This document shows, piece by piece, positions 36,887 to 46,307 of a DNA stretch of 64,000 bases. The notes beneath the pieces were generated by a model. The model saw only the letters and a list, made by a program, of their open reading frames with translations. It was not told the origin of the DNA and did not search any database. Numbering within the stretch: the stretch's first letter is position 1; each line of letters opens with the position of its first letter. A program made the position numbers and the translations under genes. Origin of the DNA: Atlantibacter subterraneus (GTDB taxonomy: Bacteria; Pseudomonadota; Gammaproteobacteria; Enterobacterales; Enterobacteriaceae); NCBI RefSeq assembly GCF_007570865.1, contig NZ_VLPS01000005.1:310001-374000 (forward strand), written 5' to 3'.

Positions 36887-37301
36887 AGACGACAATGAAA
36901 GCGCCGCCCGCAAAAGCTCGCTAAAGGGCCTTTTAAAGGCCTTTAAGGGTAAGGGAGAGCTGCGAGCGCTGGTGCTGGAATTACAGGCGCTGCGTGTGCA
37001 ACTGCAACAACATCAGTCAATGCTGAAACAGGCGGTGTATGAACTGCCGGGGCGTAACGTACCGCTGATCTTGTGCAGCAACCCGGCGCGCTCCGGCGTC
37101 AGCTATCTGCGCTGGCGTAATCTGGACAACAACCGTTCGGGAGGCGTGGCGTTGCAGGAAGCCATTCAACAGCCTGACGTAAGCGATGAACTGCGCGACG
37201 CGCTGATGGCGCTCGAATGGCACCGGCAGGTGCTGAATACGCAGCTTTCAGTGGTGATGTTTATGCTGCGGCGGATACAGCCGTTAACCACGCTGGTTTA
37301 A
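36876..37301 (+). CDS. DUF3158 family ICE protein
   Basis: 141 residues from ATG 36876, within the end of the previous gene. Helical (LKGLLKAFKGKGELRALVLE, LQALRVQLQQHQSMLKQAVY) with a conserved middle (PARSGVSYLRWRNLD). In related ICEs it is often followed by ssb and topB; here no ssb is found before topB. Confidence 0.8.
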   Translation: MIGEDDNESAARKSSLKGLLKAFKGKGELRALVLELQALRVQLQQHQSMLKQAVYELPGRNVPLILCSNPARSGVSYLRWRNLDNNRSGGVALQEAIQQPDVSDELRDALMALEWHRQVLNTQLSVVMFMLRRIQPLTTLV

Positions 37302-37361
37302 AATTTTGCGCGAAGTTAAACCCTGAGTGTCACTTTAGCGAAAATTTTAAACTCACCTTAT

Positions 37362-37407
37362 GCACCTTAAAACAGGCACTATCCGCTTAAGGCACGTTTT
37401 AAGGTGC
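37362..37407 (+). terminator. Long inverted repeat, probable terminator
   Basis: Perfect 12-bp arms GCACCTTAAAAC and GTTTTAAGGTGC with a 22-base loop, followed by AATTTTTACC. It ends the replication gene cluster ahead of topB. Confidence 0.6.
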
Positions 37408-37492
37408 AATTTTTACCTTCACCCTCCAGTTTCCCCTGTCGTCTTATCCCTCCGGCACACCATGCTGAACTCCCTTTCACCGGAGACAGCCC

Positions 37493-39064
37493 ATGCAACT
37501 TTACCTGTGTGAAAAACCCTCTCAGGCGCGCGATATCGCCCGCGTGCTTGACGCCCGTAACCGCAGCGACGGCTACCTGCATAACGCCACCGTGACTATC
37601 ACCTGGTGCTTCGGCCATCTGCTGAGCATGGCCGCGCCGGAGGATTACGATCCGGCGCTGAAACACTGGCGGGCAGAGCATCTGCCGTTTATTCCCCCGG
37701 CATGGCGGCTGGTGATCCGCCCGGAGGTACGCAAGCAGTTTCGCATCATCGAGAAGCTGCTGAAACAGGCAGATGCAGTGGTGATTGCCACCGACGCCGA
37801 TCGCGAAGGCGAAACCATTGCCCGCGAAATTCTGGAACAATGCCGCTGGCGCGGTCCGGTCCAGCGGCTATGGCTGTCGGCACTGGATGAGGCCAGTATC
37901 CACAAGGCGCTCGCTGCGCTGCGACCCGGCGACAGCACGTTTCCGCTGTACCAGGCCGGACTGGCGCGCGCCCGCGCCGACTGGCTGGTCGGCATCAACA
38001 TGACCCGCGCCTGCACGCTAATGAACCGGCGTCACAAAGGCGTGCTCTCCGTGGGCCGGGTGCAGACGCCGACCCTGCGTCTGGTGGTGGAACGTGACCG
38101 GGAGATCGCCCGCTTCACGCCCCGCCCCTGGTGGCGGGTAGATGCCCGATTGCATACAGGCGACAATTCCTTTCTGGCGCAGTGGCAACCGGATAGTGCG
38201 TACTGTGACGACGAAGGCCGCTGTATCCGAGAATCCGCCGCCCGCGAGGCCACTGCGCGCCTGCAACAGGCCGGAACCGCGCTGGTACTGGATGTGACCA
38301 CCCGGCGGGAGAAAACGCCGCCACCGCAAGCCTTCACCCTCAGCGCCCTGCAGCAGACTTGCTCAAAACAGTGGGGCATGGGCGCGCAGGAGGTACTGGA
38401 TATCGCCCAGCGCCTGTATGAAACCCATAAAGCCACCACCTATCCCCGCACCGCAAACCAGCACAGCAAGATCCGCTTCAAGAATGCCGATGCCATCGGC
38501 TTCCCGGCAGGGGATGAACTGGCGAAGTTTTTCACCCGGTTTGGCTATATCTGCTCGCCTTCATCGCAGCCTTTTGAGCCTTACTTCCTGAGCCAAATGG
38601 ATACACTGGCCTGGCGCAGTGGCGTACCGGAAATGACATACCCGCAAGCGCTGACGCCGGGCCTGCGAGAAGTGGGCAAGAGCGGTGATATGTGGGGCAA
38701 TATCTACCCACGCGCCGGTGCCATCAGCCAGACGCACGACTATAAAGCCGCCGCCGTTATCGCCCAGCGCGTGGCCGATCTGGTGACCCGTACCGGGCAA
38801 CCGCATATCTACACGCCGCTGACCGCCTCATCGCGCGCCGGGTACTGGCCGCCCTCCCCGGTTATCGAAGGTGACAGCGTTAACCATCGCTGGCAGATGC
38901 TCACGCCGAAAAAAACCGCCTCCTGTTCGGTGTTCCCGGATGGCAGCGCCACCGACACCTACGCCGACAAGCTGGCGGAGGATGGCGCGTACGCCTGGAC
39001 GCTGTGGCGGCCTTACAAATGCTGTCCGCGCCGGGGGCAGACCTTCCTCGGCAGTACGGGTTAA
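37493..39064 (+). pseudogene. topB: topB 5' part fused in frame to a PFL_4710/TraU-type 3' part
   Basis: The 523-codon frame joins two unrelated genes. Residues 1-320 are the topoisomerase III toprim and arch core (ATDADREGETIAREIL, RARADWLVGINMTRA, SVGRVQTPTLRLVV), ending right at the active-site motif TTYPRT with Tyr317. From ~residue 321 the sequence is the C-terminal half of the ICE protein family TIGR03756 (RFKNADAIGFPAGDEL, GNIYPRAGAISQTHDYKAAA, RGQTFLG). A normal topB would continue for hundreds of residues. The junction at ~38452 marks a deletion that removed the central conjugation genes. Neither half should be functional, though the frame is open. Confidence 0.85.
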
Positions 39065-39075
39065 CGGAGGCGGTG

Positions 39076-40437
39076 ATGAGAGTCCTTTGCCTGACCTTAC
39101 TGTTTTTCGCCTGGGTTTGCGTGGCGGCAGACGACTACAGCTTCCGCACGCGAGGCGCGGTTGACGACCTGCTTTACTACCAGATTGGCGGCGGTGAGGC
39201 TGTCATGCCGCCTCCCGTACGCCGCAGCCCCTCGCCGCTTAGCGTAGGCATTGGCTGGAACGCCGATATGATGTGCGGCAATTTCGATATCGACACCACG
39301 GTACGGAACCAGCTAAACGGCATCACCGATGGCTTCCAGCAACTGATGGGCAACGTTATCCAGAGCGCTACCGGGGCGGTCGCCAGCCTGCCCGCGATGG
39401 TTATCCAGCGCGCCAATCCACAGCTTTATGATCTGCTGACCAACGGCGTGCTGCAGGGACGGCTGGATTTTGATAAATCGCTGCTGAATTGCCAGAAAAT
39501 GGCGGAGAAGATGACCGATTTAGCGACCGATTCCGCCTGGTTTTCAGGAGCCAAAGCAGAGAATTACCAGTCCCTCGCCGCCAGCGACAGCGATGCCATC
39601 CGCACCGACCAGAAAGCGGCAAAAGAGGCCGCCGAAAAGGGTAAACGCTGGGTCGGCGGCGAAAAGCGCGGCGGCAAAGGCCAGCCGCCGATTAAGGTAG
39701 TCCATGACGCCACCGCCGCAGGCTGGAATATCCTCAACCAGCAGCCTGCCACCAGCACCACGTCTCTTACCTCCTCCGAATGCGACGGGGAACTTTGTAG
39801 CACCTGGACATCCCCTGAAGAGGCCGCCGGATGGATGACCCGCGTGGTCGGCGAGCAGACCATCAGCGTGGCGCAGGCCACCGACGATCCGGATGCTCGC
39901 TCCGGCGCACAGGCGGGGATCGGCCTGCATCCGCTGATCGACGAAGAAAAGGCGAAGATCCTGCCCCTCCTGACAGATCTGGTTAACGGCAGCCAGAAAC
40001 CTGGCTTCGACAATCTGGCGAAAGCCTCCGGCGGATCCATGCAACTGACCCGAGGAGTGGTCGAGGCGTTGCGCGACGATCCGGATGTTGCCGTCCTCAC
40101 CGAACGGCTGGCGGGAGAACTGGCGCTGGCCCGCGTCACTGAGCAGGCGCTGCTGGCCCGGCGCACGCTGCTCGCGGGTATGCGCGAGCCGAATATCGCC
40201 AACGTCAAAGAAGCGCAGGAAAGCCTGGGCAAAACCACCGCCCAACTGGATGAAGAACTCAACCAGCTTAAGCTGGAACTCGATTTCCGCCAGGCACTAA
40301 CGCGCAATACCGCCAGCCAGATCCTGCAACGCAAACAGCAGCGCGACCAGCTTCAGGGACAGGCGGTGGAAGTACCGGACGACAGCGATCGCCGCCTGCA
40401 TCAGTTGAATAACCCGCAGCCGGACAGCCCGCGATGA
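39076..40437 (+). CDS. PFL_4711-family conjugation protein (TIGR03755)
   Basis: 453 residues with a signal peptide (MRVLCLTLLFFAWVCVAADD), so exported. It has a Gln/Ala-rich C-terminal coiled coil (~365-440). Family features include WNADMMCGNFDIDTTVRNQL near residue 55. It normally follows PFL_4710 in the mating-pair gene cluster of these ICEs. It is intact but orphaned by the upstream deletion. The start at 39076 has a GGAGG-like site. Confidence 0.85.
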   Translation: MRVLCLTLLFFAWVCVAADDYSFRTRGAVDDLLYYQIGGGEAVMPPPVRRSPSPLSVGIGWNADMMCGNFDIDTTVRNQLNGITDGFQQLMGNVIQSATGAVASLPAMVIQRANPQLYDLLTNGVLQGRLDFDKSLLNCQKMAEKMTDLATDSAWFSGAKAENYQSLAASDSDAIRTDQKAAKEAAEKGKRWVGGEKRGGKGQPPIKVVHDATAAGWNILNQQPATSTTSLTSSECDGELCSTWTSPEEAAGWMTRVVGEQTISVAQATDDPDARSGAQAGIGLHPLIDEEKAKILPLLTDLVNGSQKPGFDNLAKASGGSMQLTRGVVEALRDDPDVAVLTERLAGELALARVTEQALLARRTLLAGMREPNIANVKEAQESLGKTTAQLDEELNQLKLELDFRQALTRNTASQILQRKQQRDQLQGQAVEVPDDSDRRLHQLNNPQPDSPR

Positions 40438-41936
40438 CCGCCAACAGCTATTTCGAGTACGTGCTCACCCTGCTCGGCTGGCTGGTGAACAACGGCGTGT
40501 GGCAGACGCTGACCGCCACCGGGCTGTTCGCCCTGCCCCTGCTGGCGAAGCTGGTTGCCCTGTGGCTGAAGGCACGCAGCCAGGGAGCGGATGAAGGCAA
40601 CGTCGCCCGCTTGCTGGTCGTCTGGGTGGAGCACTCGCTCTACAGCGCCCTGCTGGTAATCCTCTTTGCGGGCATGCCGTTCCTCAATGTCGATATCAAT
40701 ACCCTCACCTACGATAGCCAGCGCACAAAGCAGTGCGGCTGGTCGGTGGTGCAGCCCGGTGATTCCGGCTATGCGCCATTGATTAACGAACTTAGCGGCC
40801 AGAGCGCCTCGGTGCCAGTGTGGTGGTACTTCACCCATGCGCTGGGCAAAGGCATCACCAGCGCCGCCGTCGCCGTATTGCCCTGTAAGCCAGACCTGCG
40901 CCAGCTGCGCTTTGAGGTGCAGCACACCCGGATCGCTGATCCAGCGCTGGCACAGGAATTACAGGATTTCGTTAACGACTGCTATGGGCCATCGCGTACG
41001 CGCCTGAAACGGCTGGGTAGCGATATCAGTGAGGAGCAAAGCCGGGAAGTGGACTGGGTGGGATCGTCTTTTTACCTCTCCACGCCGGGCTATTACGACC
41101 ATGATCATTCCCGCTCACCCCGTGCCGCTTGGCCTTATGACGCCAGCCGCGATGATGGCCTGAGCGATACGGGTGGCGGAGGCTATCCAGCGTGTAAGGA
41201 GTGGTGGTCCGATGGCGATGCGGGGTTGAAAAATCGGCTGCTGAAACAGGTGGATGCCACACTCTGGCAGCAACTGCAGAGGCTGGGACAGTCGAAAGAC
41301 GAGTATGAAGAGGCGGTGCTGCGCTCGTTGGTGAGCCCGCGCAATATGCAGGTATCGCAGGGCGGGCTGGTGTACAACGGGTTTGGCGGGAGTGCGGGGG
41401 ATAATCTCAGCCAGACGCAGTTGCTCAGCCGCGTCGGCGGGATCATCGGCGCGGGGCTTTCGAGCTACGCTCTTTTTCCTGCATTTGATAACGTCCGTCA
41501 GGCGCTGCCGATGGTACAGGCCTTCCTCGAAATGGCGCTGGTAATTTGCATCCCGGTGATCCTGCTGTTCTCGGCATGGGATCTCAAGACCGTAATCACG
41601 CTGAGTTTTGTGCAGTTCGCCCTGTTTTTTCTCACCTTCTGGTGGGAACTGGCCCGCTGGCTGGATAACTGGCTGATGCAGATGATGTACGACAGCGACA
41701 CTCACTCGTACTTCAACCTCTGGGGCCTGCAAAACACCTCCGACGATCTGATTGTGAATATCATTATGGGCGTGATGTTCCTGGTGTTACCCGCATTCTG
41801 GCTGGCGGCGCTGACTTGGGCGGGCGTCAGGATCGGCGCGGCCATCGCTGGGGTGATGGGCAGCGCGGTCGGCGATATCCGCAGCGCTGGCGAACAGGTC
41901 GGGAAGATGATCGTCAGTAAAACACGCATTCCCTGA
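40434..41936 (+). CDS. TraG-N-terminal-like conjugation membrane protein
   Basis: 500 residues; overlaps the previous stop by four bases. Hydrophobic segments at ~12-45 and ~60-85, a large hydrophilic loop with several cysteines, and a cluster of membrane helices at ~340-480. It matches the TraG_N type protein that closes the PFL_4710-PFL_4711 cluster and would act in mating-pair stabilisation. Intact, but the rest of the machinery is missing here. Confidence 0.8.
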   Translation: MTANSYFEYVLTLLGWLVNNGVWQTLTATGLFALPLLAKLVALWLKARSQGADEGNVARLLVVWVEHSLYSALLVILFAGMPFLNVDINTLTYDSQRTKQCGWSVVQPGDSGYAPLINELSGQSASVPVWWYFTHALGKGITSAAVAVLPCKPDLRQLRFEVQHTRIADPALAQELQDFVNDCYGPSRTRLKRLGSDISEEQSREVDWVGSSFYLSTPGYYDHDHSRSPRAAWPYDASRDDGLSDTGGGGYPACKEWWSDGDAGLKNRLLKQVDATLWQQLQRLGQSKDEYEEAVLRSLVSPRNMQVSQGGLVYNGFGGSAGDNLSQTQLLSRVGGIIGAGLSSYALFPAFDNVRQALPMVQAFLEMALVICIPVILLFSAWDLKTVITLSFVQFALFFLTFWWELARWLDNWLMQMMYDSDTHSYFNLWGLQNTSDDLIVNIIMGVMFLVLPAFWLAALTWAGVRIGAAIAGVMGSAVGDIRSAGEQVGKMIVSKTRIP

Positions 41937-42333
41937 GTCTCATTATAGTATTGTAGACATATAAAAAAGCCCCCTACGCTATGTAATAATTAATATATCA
42001 CTCTGAACTAATCCAATTTTTATTAGCGGCCGTACTTTTCCTCAAACACCTCACTTCCTTTTACAAGTAATTTATTTAAAAACTATGAAGAATACTCAAA
42101 CGTCTTGGTGAAATAAATCACACCTGTATAAGTTGTCACACCGTAATAAACAATGAATATGATAATAAAAATCAGCATAACACTAATGGTATATATAAAT
42201 AAGAAAATTCAATTCATTGCAATAATTAATTCATAGAAATTAGCATGTGAATAAAAAAATCAACACACAATAAAAAAACAATGTATTACTACAACCACAT
42301 GCTAGTAATACATTATTGCAGTGTATAATCTCA
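41937..42333. other. AT-rich spacer, no gene seen
   Basis: Very AT-rich DNA between convergent traG-N and patatin genes. No open frame with a ribosome site and no clear hairpin. It marks the left edge of an AT-rich cargo insertion. Confidence 0.6.
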
Positions 42334-44316
42334 CTAGTATTTAAAATCACTATGTGGATGCATATTTTTCTCAATTAACCTAAAGTTAGACTTATCAAAA
42401 TCACCATAGTTTTGCTTAAATGTCTTAGTTAACAAGGTCAATCTAAGAGTACTCAAAGGCTTAGGATCTAGATATGGGAGAGGATCTAAAACATTATCAA
42501 CCACAATTGATTTTATCTGAGAAATTCCCTTTGTCATGCAATAAAAAAATCGTGCGCTTCCATCTATTATAATATACTTGTCATTTATTTTCTCTAACAC
42601 AGGTGGAGTTACAATAGATTTAACATTATCTTTCAACTCGACCTCTAATAGATCCATCACACTCTTTCCAGCACATTTTAAATCGTCAAAAAAATAACGT
42701 AACTGGAGAACCTTATACTCTTTGACAGAACTTGAAAGAACTAAAACATTGTCATCAACATTCACATCGATGACAGAAAAACTTGCATTTTTATATTGCC
42801 TAACATTCCTAAGCCTATCAATTATTTTTTCTTCCGCACAATTTTGATAAGAAAAAACAAAATCATCATGTTCTTTAGAAATCATACAATTATCAATTTT
42901 ATCGATTAATAATTGGATGATTGGAGCGTCTGCATAGCTATTATATAATTTTACTTTTTCTTCTACATATTGTGCATCACTATATATCTGTCCTTGTGAC
43001 GTTGTGAGCACTGCTGAGCAATATTCGCTTTTAGGCGAGAACAAAAAACCTTGAAATGGAATTTTTTCTACGAATAAGATATTTATACCTAATCGCCTTA
43101 AAATATCTCGTCTTCTGATTTCATCTATATCATTAGTTTCATTCTGAGAAAAGAAGCAAGTTATAATTACATTTCGTTTTTTCAATGAATAAACGGAAGG
43201 AAAAAGAAAATCCAACCAATAGCTGGAGTCACCTGAAATATAAAACTCATCATGACAATTCCTCATTTCTTGAACTAATAATAAAAATTTTTCATCAATC
43301 CCATTTGAAACAATATTAACCATTCCTTTTTTTATTACAGCCCTTTCATTTTTTATAAAATCCGCAACAGCCCTCACACCTGAGTCGAACAAATAATTTT
43401 TATCTTCTATCTTAACGCCTTTGAAATCAGTAGAACTAATGGAACCTGTATTTATACTGATATTATAAACTGAGTTTTGTAATATTTTTTGTATTTCAGT
43501 TGCACCGGAAACCACAGCATTTGACAACTGTCCCATATAATCAAGTATATTTTCCGGTCTCTTTTTTTCAGAAGCATCTTGCACTAAAGTGAATGAGATT
43601 ATATTAGGTTTTTTTGTATACAGTCCATATTCATTAGCCAACTTCGAAAAAACAAAAGATGGTAAATTGCTAACAACACCACCATCAACCAAGATAGAAT
43701 TGTTATTTGAAATAGCTTGAAAAAATATAGGAATCGTGCATGAGCAACGGACTGCAAATGAGACACTTTCATCTGGCGTGTCTTCACAAGACCATATTTT
43801 AGGGATCCCAGTTGATATATCAGTAGCAACAATATGTAGCGGAATTTTAAGTTCTCGAAATGTTACAGGTCTTGTATTCTTTTCCTTTTGACCAGTTCTC
43901 AGTAAACTGACAATTTTCTTCTCCATCCATTCTTCAATCATTGAAGATGAATGAACACCAGAATTAAAAATGACACTACTGAGCATTTTTATTTTTTTAT
44001 GTGGTATAATCTTTAATAGATTAGACCAATTATTCTTCTTAGTGAAAATACTATCAAAGTTATTTGCCGGAGCGAGAAAACTCTCGAAGTCAGTTTCAAT
44101 TAATAGATTTTTTATAAAATCTGGACTTCCACCAGCCGCGATTAAAGCTGCAACAATAGACCCAGCAGAAGTTCCTGCCACTCTTTCGAAACTTATACCT
44201 GCATTTCTTGCAGCGTAGTATGCGCCGGCATGAGCAGCCCCCCGAACTCCGCCACCATCAAAAACGCCCCAGCAATAAGAAAAGTAGATTGTTTCCATTT
44301 TAAGTCGCGTCCTCAC
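42334..44316 (-). CDS. Patatin-like phospholipase with ParB-like C-terminal domain
   Basis: 660 residues. An N-terminal patatin domain has the oxyanion motif DGGGVRG (20-26), the nucleophile elbow GTSAG with Ser50, and the catalytic DGG with Asp211, so lipid hydrolysis is likely. The middle (~300-540) is unassigned. Residues ~545-615 resemble a ParB/Srx domain (KYIIIDGSARFFYCMTKGI). GTG start overlapping the nucleotidyltransferase stop by four bases indicates coupled translation. Very AT-rich. CapV-like patatins in CBASS degrade membranes on a nucleotide signal; a similar effector role is inferred here. Confidence 0.75.
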   Translation of the reverse strand: MRTRLKMETIYFSYCWGVFDGGGVRGAAHAGAYYAARNAGISFERVAGTSAGSIVAALIAAGGSPDFIKNLLIETDFESFLAPANNFDSIFTKKNNWSNLLKIIPHKKIKMLSSVIFNSGVHSSSMIEEWMEKKIVSLLRTGQKEKNTRPVTFRELKIPLHIVATDISTGIPKIWSCEDTPDESVSFAVRCSCTIPIFFQAISNNNSILVDGGVVSNLPSFVFSKLANEYGLYTKKPNIISFTLVQDASEKKRPENILDYMGQLSNAVVSGATEIQKILQNSVYNISINTGSISSTDFKGVKIEDKNYLFDSGVRAVADFIKNERAVIKKGMVNIVSNGIDEKFLLLVQEMRNCHDEFYISGDSSYWLDFLFPSVYSLKKRNVIITCFFSQNETNDIDEIRRRDILRRLGINILFVEKIPFQGFLFSPKSEYCSAVLTTSQGQIYSDAQYVEEKVKLYNSYADAPIIQLLIDKIDNCMISKEHDDFVFSYQNCAEEKIIDRLRNVRQYKNASFSVIDVNVDDNVLVLSSSVKEYKVLQLRYFFDDLKCAGKSVMDLLEVELKDNVKSIVTPPVLEKINDKYIIIDGSARFFYCMTKGISQIKSIVVDNVLDPLPYLDPKPLSTLRLTLLTKTFKQNYGDFDKSNFRLIEKNMHPHSDFKY

Positions 44317-45122
44317 CAGCCCACTTGAACATTATTAATCACATTTAACAAAATATTTATTGCTTTTTTTTCATACTTTTTAGGGCAATATTCAATAATT
44401 CCTTTCCTAACTAATTTATATCTATTTTCATTGGAGCAAACCTCTCTAATAAATAGCCTTACCGTTTCTGATAATTTAAAATCCATTTTAGCACTAAATA
44501 TTACTGCTCTTGCTGCTTGTATGTTAGGGAATGCCACTTCATTTGCCAGAAATTCGATTTCTTTATTCAAAACTGAAGAGATACAACCATAGTCATAAAG
44601 AATAGATTTACTATTAATAGTTCCAGGCTGAAAGGCTATTGCGTTCATTGTATAATCAGTAGTCTTCAATAATGAAATATAATCCCTATCGAGATTATAT
44701 TTTTGTATTAAATATGTTTTCTCCAGTTCCCATATATCCACATGTTGTGAATCTAATTCTAACCCAAATCCCCCAAAAGAATTTTCAGTAAATTTGAAGT
44801 TTTTCTTATGGAAAAAATCAATTAACATAGGTGTTCCATGACATACTAAATCGACATCCTTCGATTTTATTCTCTTTTTGCTGAAATATTCTAATATTCG
44901 ATCTCGAACCCATCCACCAAACAGTACAAACTCAAATTCATACAAATTCAGCTCATACATTAAAAGATCTAAAGAACTATTTTTAAATAACATAGCATTG
45001 AAACTTTCATTCACATATTCCGTAATTTCATGCATAGTTTGTGGTTCAATAGATGAACTTTCAATATTCATTCGGTCCCTAGAAAGAATAACACTTTCAA
45101 CAACCATTATTTTACTCTCCAT
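44313..45122 (-). CDS. Nucleotidyltransferase of the poly(A)-polymerase/CCA head type
   Basis: 269 residues. Motif FVLFGGWVRDRILEYF (65-80) followed by KDVDLVC with Asp89 and Asp91 is the active site of class II tRNA-nucleotidyltransferase/poly(A)-polymerase heads, not the GS-x-DxD form usual in CD-NTases. The rest is short and lacks the RNA-binding body of a housekeeping enzyme. It sits directly before the patatin gene. It could make a nucleotide signal, modify RNA, or modify the partner; all three are inference. Confidence 0.7.
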   Translation of the reverse strand: MESKIMVVESVILSRDRMNIESSSIEPQTMHEITEYVNESFNAMLFKNSSLDLLMYELNLYEFEFVLFGGWVRDRILEYFSKKRIKSKDVDLVCHGTPMLIDFFHKKNFKFTENSFGGFGLELDSQHVDIWELEKTYLIQKYNLDRDYISLLKTTDYTMNAIAFQPGTINSKSILYDYGCISSVLNKEIEFLANEVAFPNIQAARAVIFSAKMDFKLSETVRLFIREVCSNENRYKLVRKGIIEYCPKKYEKKAINILLNVINNVQVGW

Positions 45123-45145
45123 TATTAAAAAGTAATTATTTTTTT

Positions 45146-46153
45146 CTAGGCAGGTAAATAGGTTCTTTTTAGGGGTACCAGTAATTTCGTTTTAATATCA
45201 ACCTGCTCGTAGTTTTCAACCAACGCACGCACCAGATCGTCGAGTGTCCACAACGTCAGCGGGATCGTTGAACGATCGGCTTCATAGCGAGCCTCCTTGC
45301 TGAATCCTCCGGTGCTGACGTACAACCCGCGATCGTCTTTATGGCGGCCACCGATAAAGCTGCGGATCTGCTGGCTCCCCATCTGTTCACGGCGATGCTT
45401 CACTTCAACAATAATACGTGGGTTTTCAAAACCGAAACCATCCGGAGAAGCAATAATATCTTTGCCCCTATCTGCGCCAGCAGGTGATACCTGAGTTTTA
45501 TATCCCATGCTACGTAAAACACCTGCCACCAGATTTTGCATCTCGTCCCAATCAAGTCGATTGATACGATCTTTGATGCCTTCAAAGGCGATCATTTCCA
45601 TATCGCGTAAGGGGTTAGATACGGCGTCTTCCTCGTTAACTGAACCAAGAACTTCTGGCGTAACGTCAGGTGCAGGTTTTTTCCCCTGCAATAATTCATT
45701 CACAGCGAAATCCGGCACACGGAAAACCGTCAGTGTTGAACCCAATGTATTTCTGGTGGCATCACTCAAGTTATCACGATCAATTTCTTCCGTATTCCAT
45801 TTCACCTGGCGAGCAATGCCCATACCATCTTCAAGCCACTCTGCATGATATTCAAAATCTGAAACGATCTTCCCTAACAGGTAGGTTCGATTAGAGGGGG
45901 AATACGTAATGGCCCAGTCACCTTTCTGCATTTCGTTCACAAATCGCCAAATCTGAGAAGTACCAGAACGTGCAGTTCCCGGTTTAATTTGAGGTTCAAG
46001 CTCTTGGTATAAATCGAACAACTGTTCTCTGGATAATCCCGGTTTTACATGTGGAGCAAAAGGTGACCACCCTATCGCCGCGACTTGTTTATCACGAAAA
46101 TCATCATATAGTTTTCCACCATCTCCACGAATCATCCACATCTTGCCAGCCAT
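45146..46153 (-). CDS. Mrr-type restriction endonuclease
   Basis: 335 residues. The C-terminal ~140 residues are an Mrr-type PD-(D/E)XK nuclease: GADRGKDIIASPDG with Asp232 and IIVEVKHRR with Glu250 and Lys252. The N-terminal ~150 residues (MWMIRGDGGKLYDDF, VAAIGWSP) look like an EVE/PUA-like base-reading fold. This points to a type IV enzyme acting on modified DNA. It is more GC-rich than the patatin pair and 23 bp from it. Confidence 0.82.
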   Translation of the reverse strand: MAGKMWMIRGDGGKLYDDFRDKQVAAIGWSPFAPHVKPGLSREQLFDLYQELEPQIKPGTARSGTSQIWRFVNEMQKGDWAITYSPSNRTYLLGKIVSDFEYHAEWLEDGMGIARQVKWNTEEIDRDNLSDATRNTLGSTLTVFRVPDFAVNELLQGKKPAPDVTPEVLGSVNEEDAVSNPLRDMEMIAFEGIKDRINRLDWDEMQNLVAGVLRSMGYKTQVSPAGADRGKDIIASPDGFGFENPRIIVEVKHRREQMGSQQIRSFIGGRHKDDRGLYVSTGGFSKEARYEADRSTIPLTLWTLDDLVRALVENYEQVDIKTKLLVPLKRTYLPA

Positions 46154-46307
46154 GATTTTCCCTTCTGAATGAACTTTTTAATCGGCACTTTAGCACAACA
46201 CAATTAGCTTTACCGGAAGCAAATCAACGTTATGTTATTCGTCTTGAATCAATCAAGCTTTGCGAGCATGATCGCAATAACATCAGCCTGTTACCCGGTT
46301 CATTCTT

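Noticed and set aside
44313-45122. Housekeeping CCA-adding enzyme or poly(A) polymerase
   Set aside because: The head motif fits but the protein is too short, very AT-rich, and coupled to a patatin inside an island.
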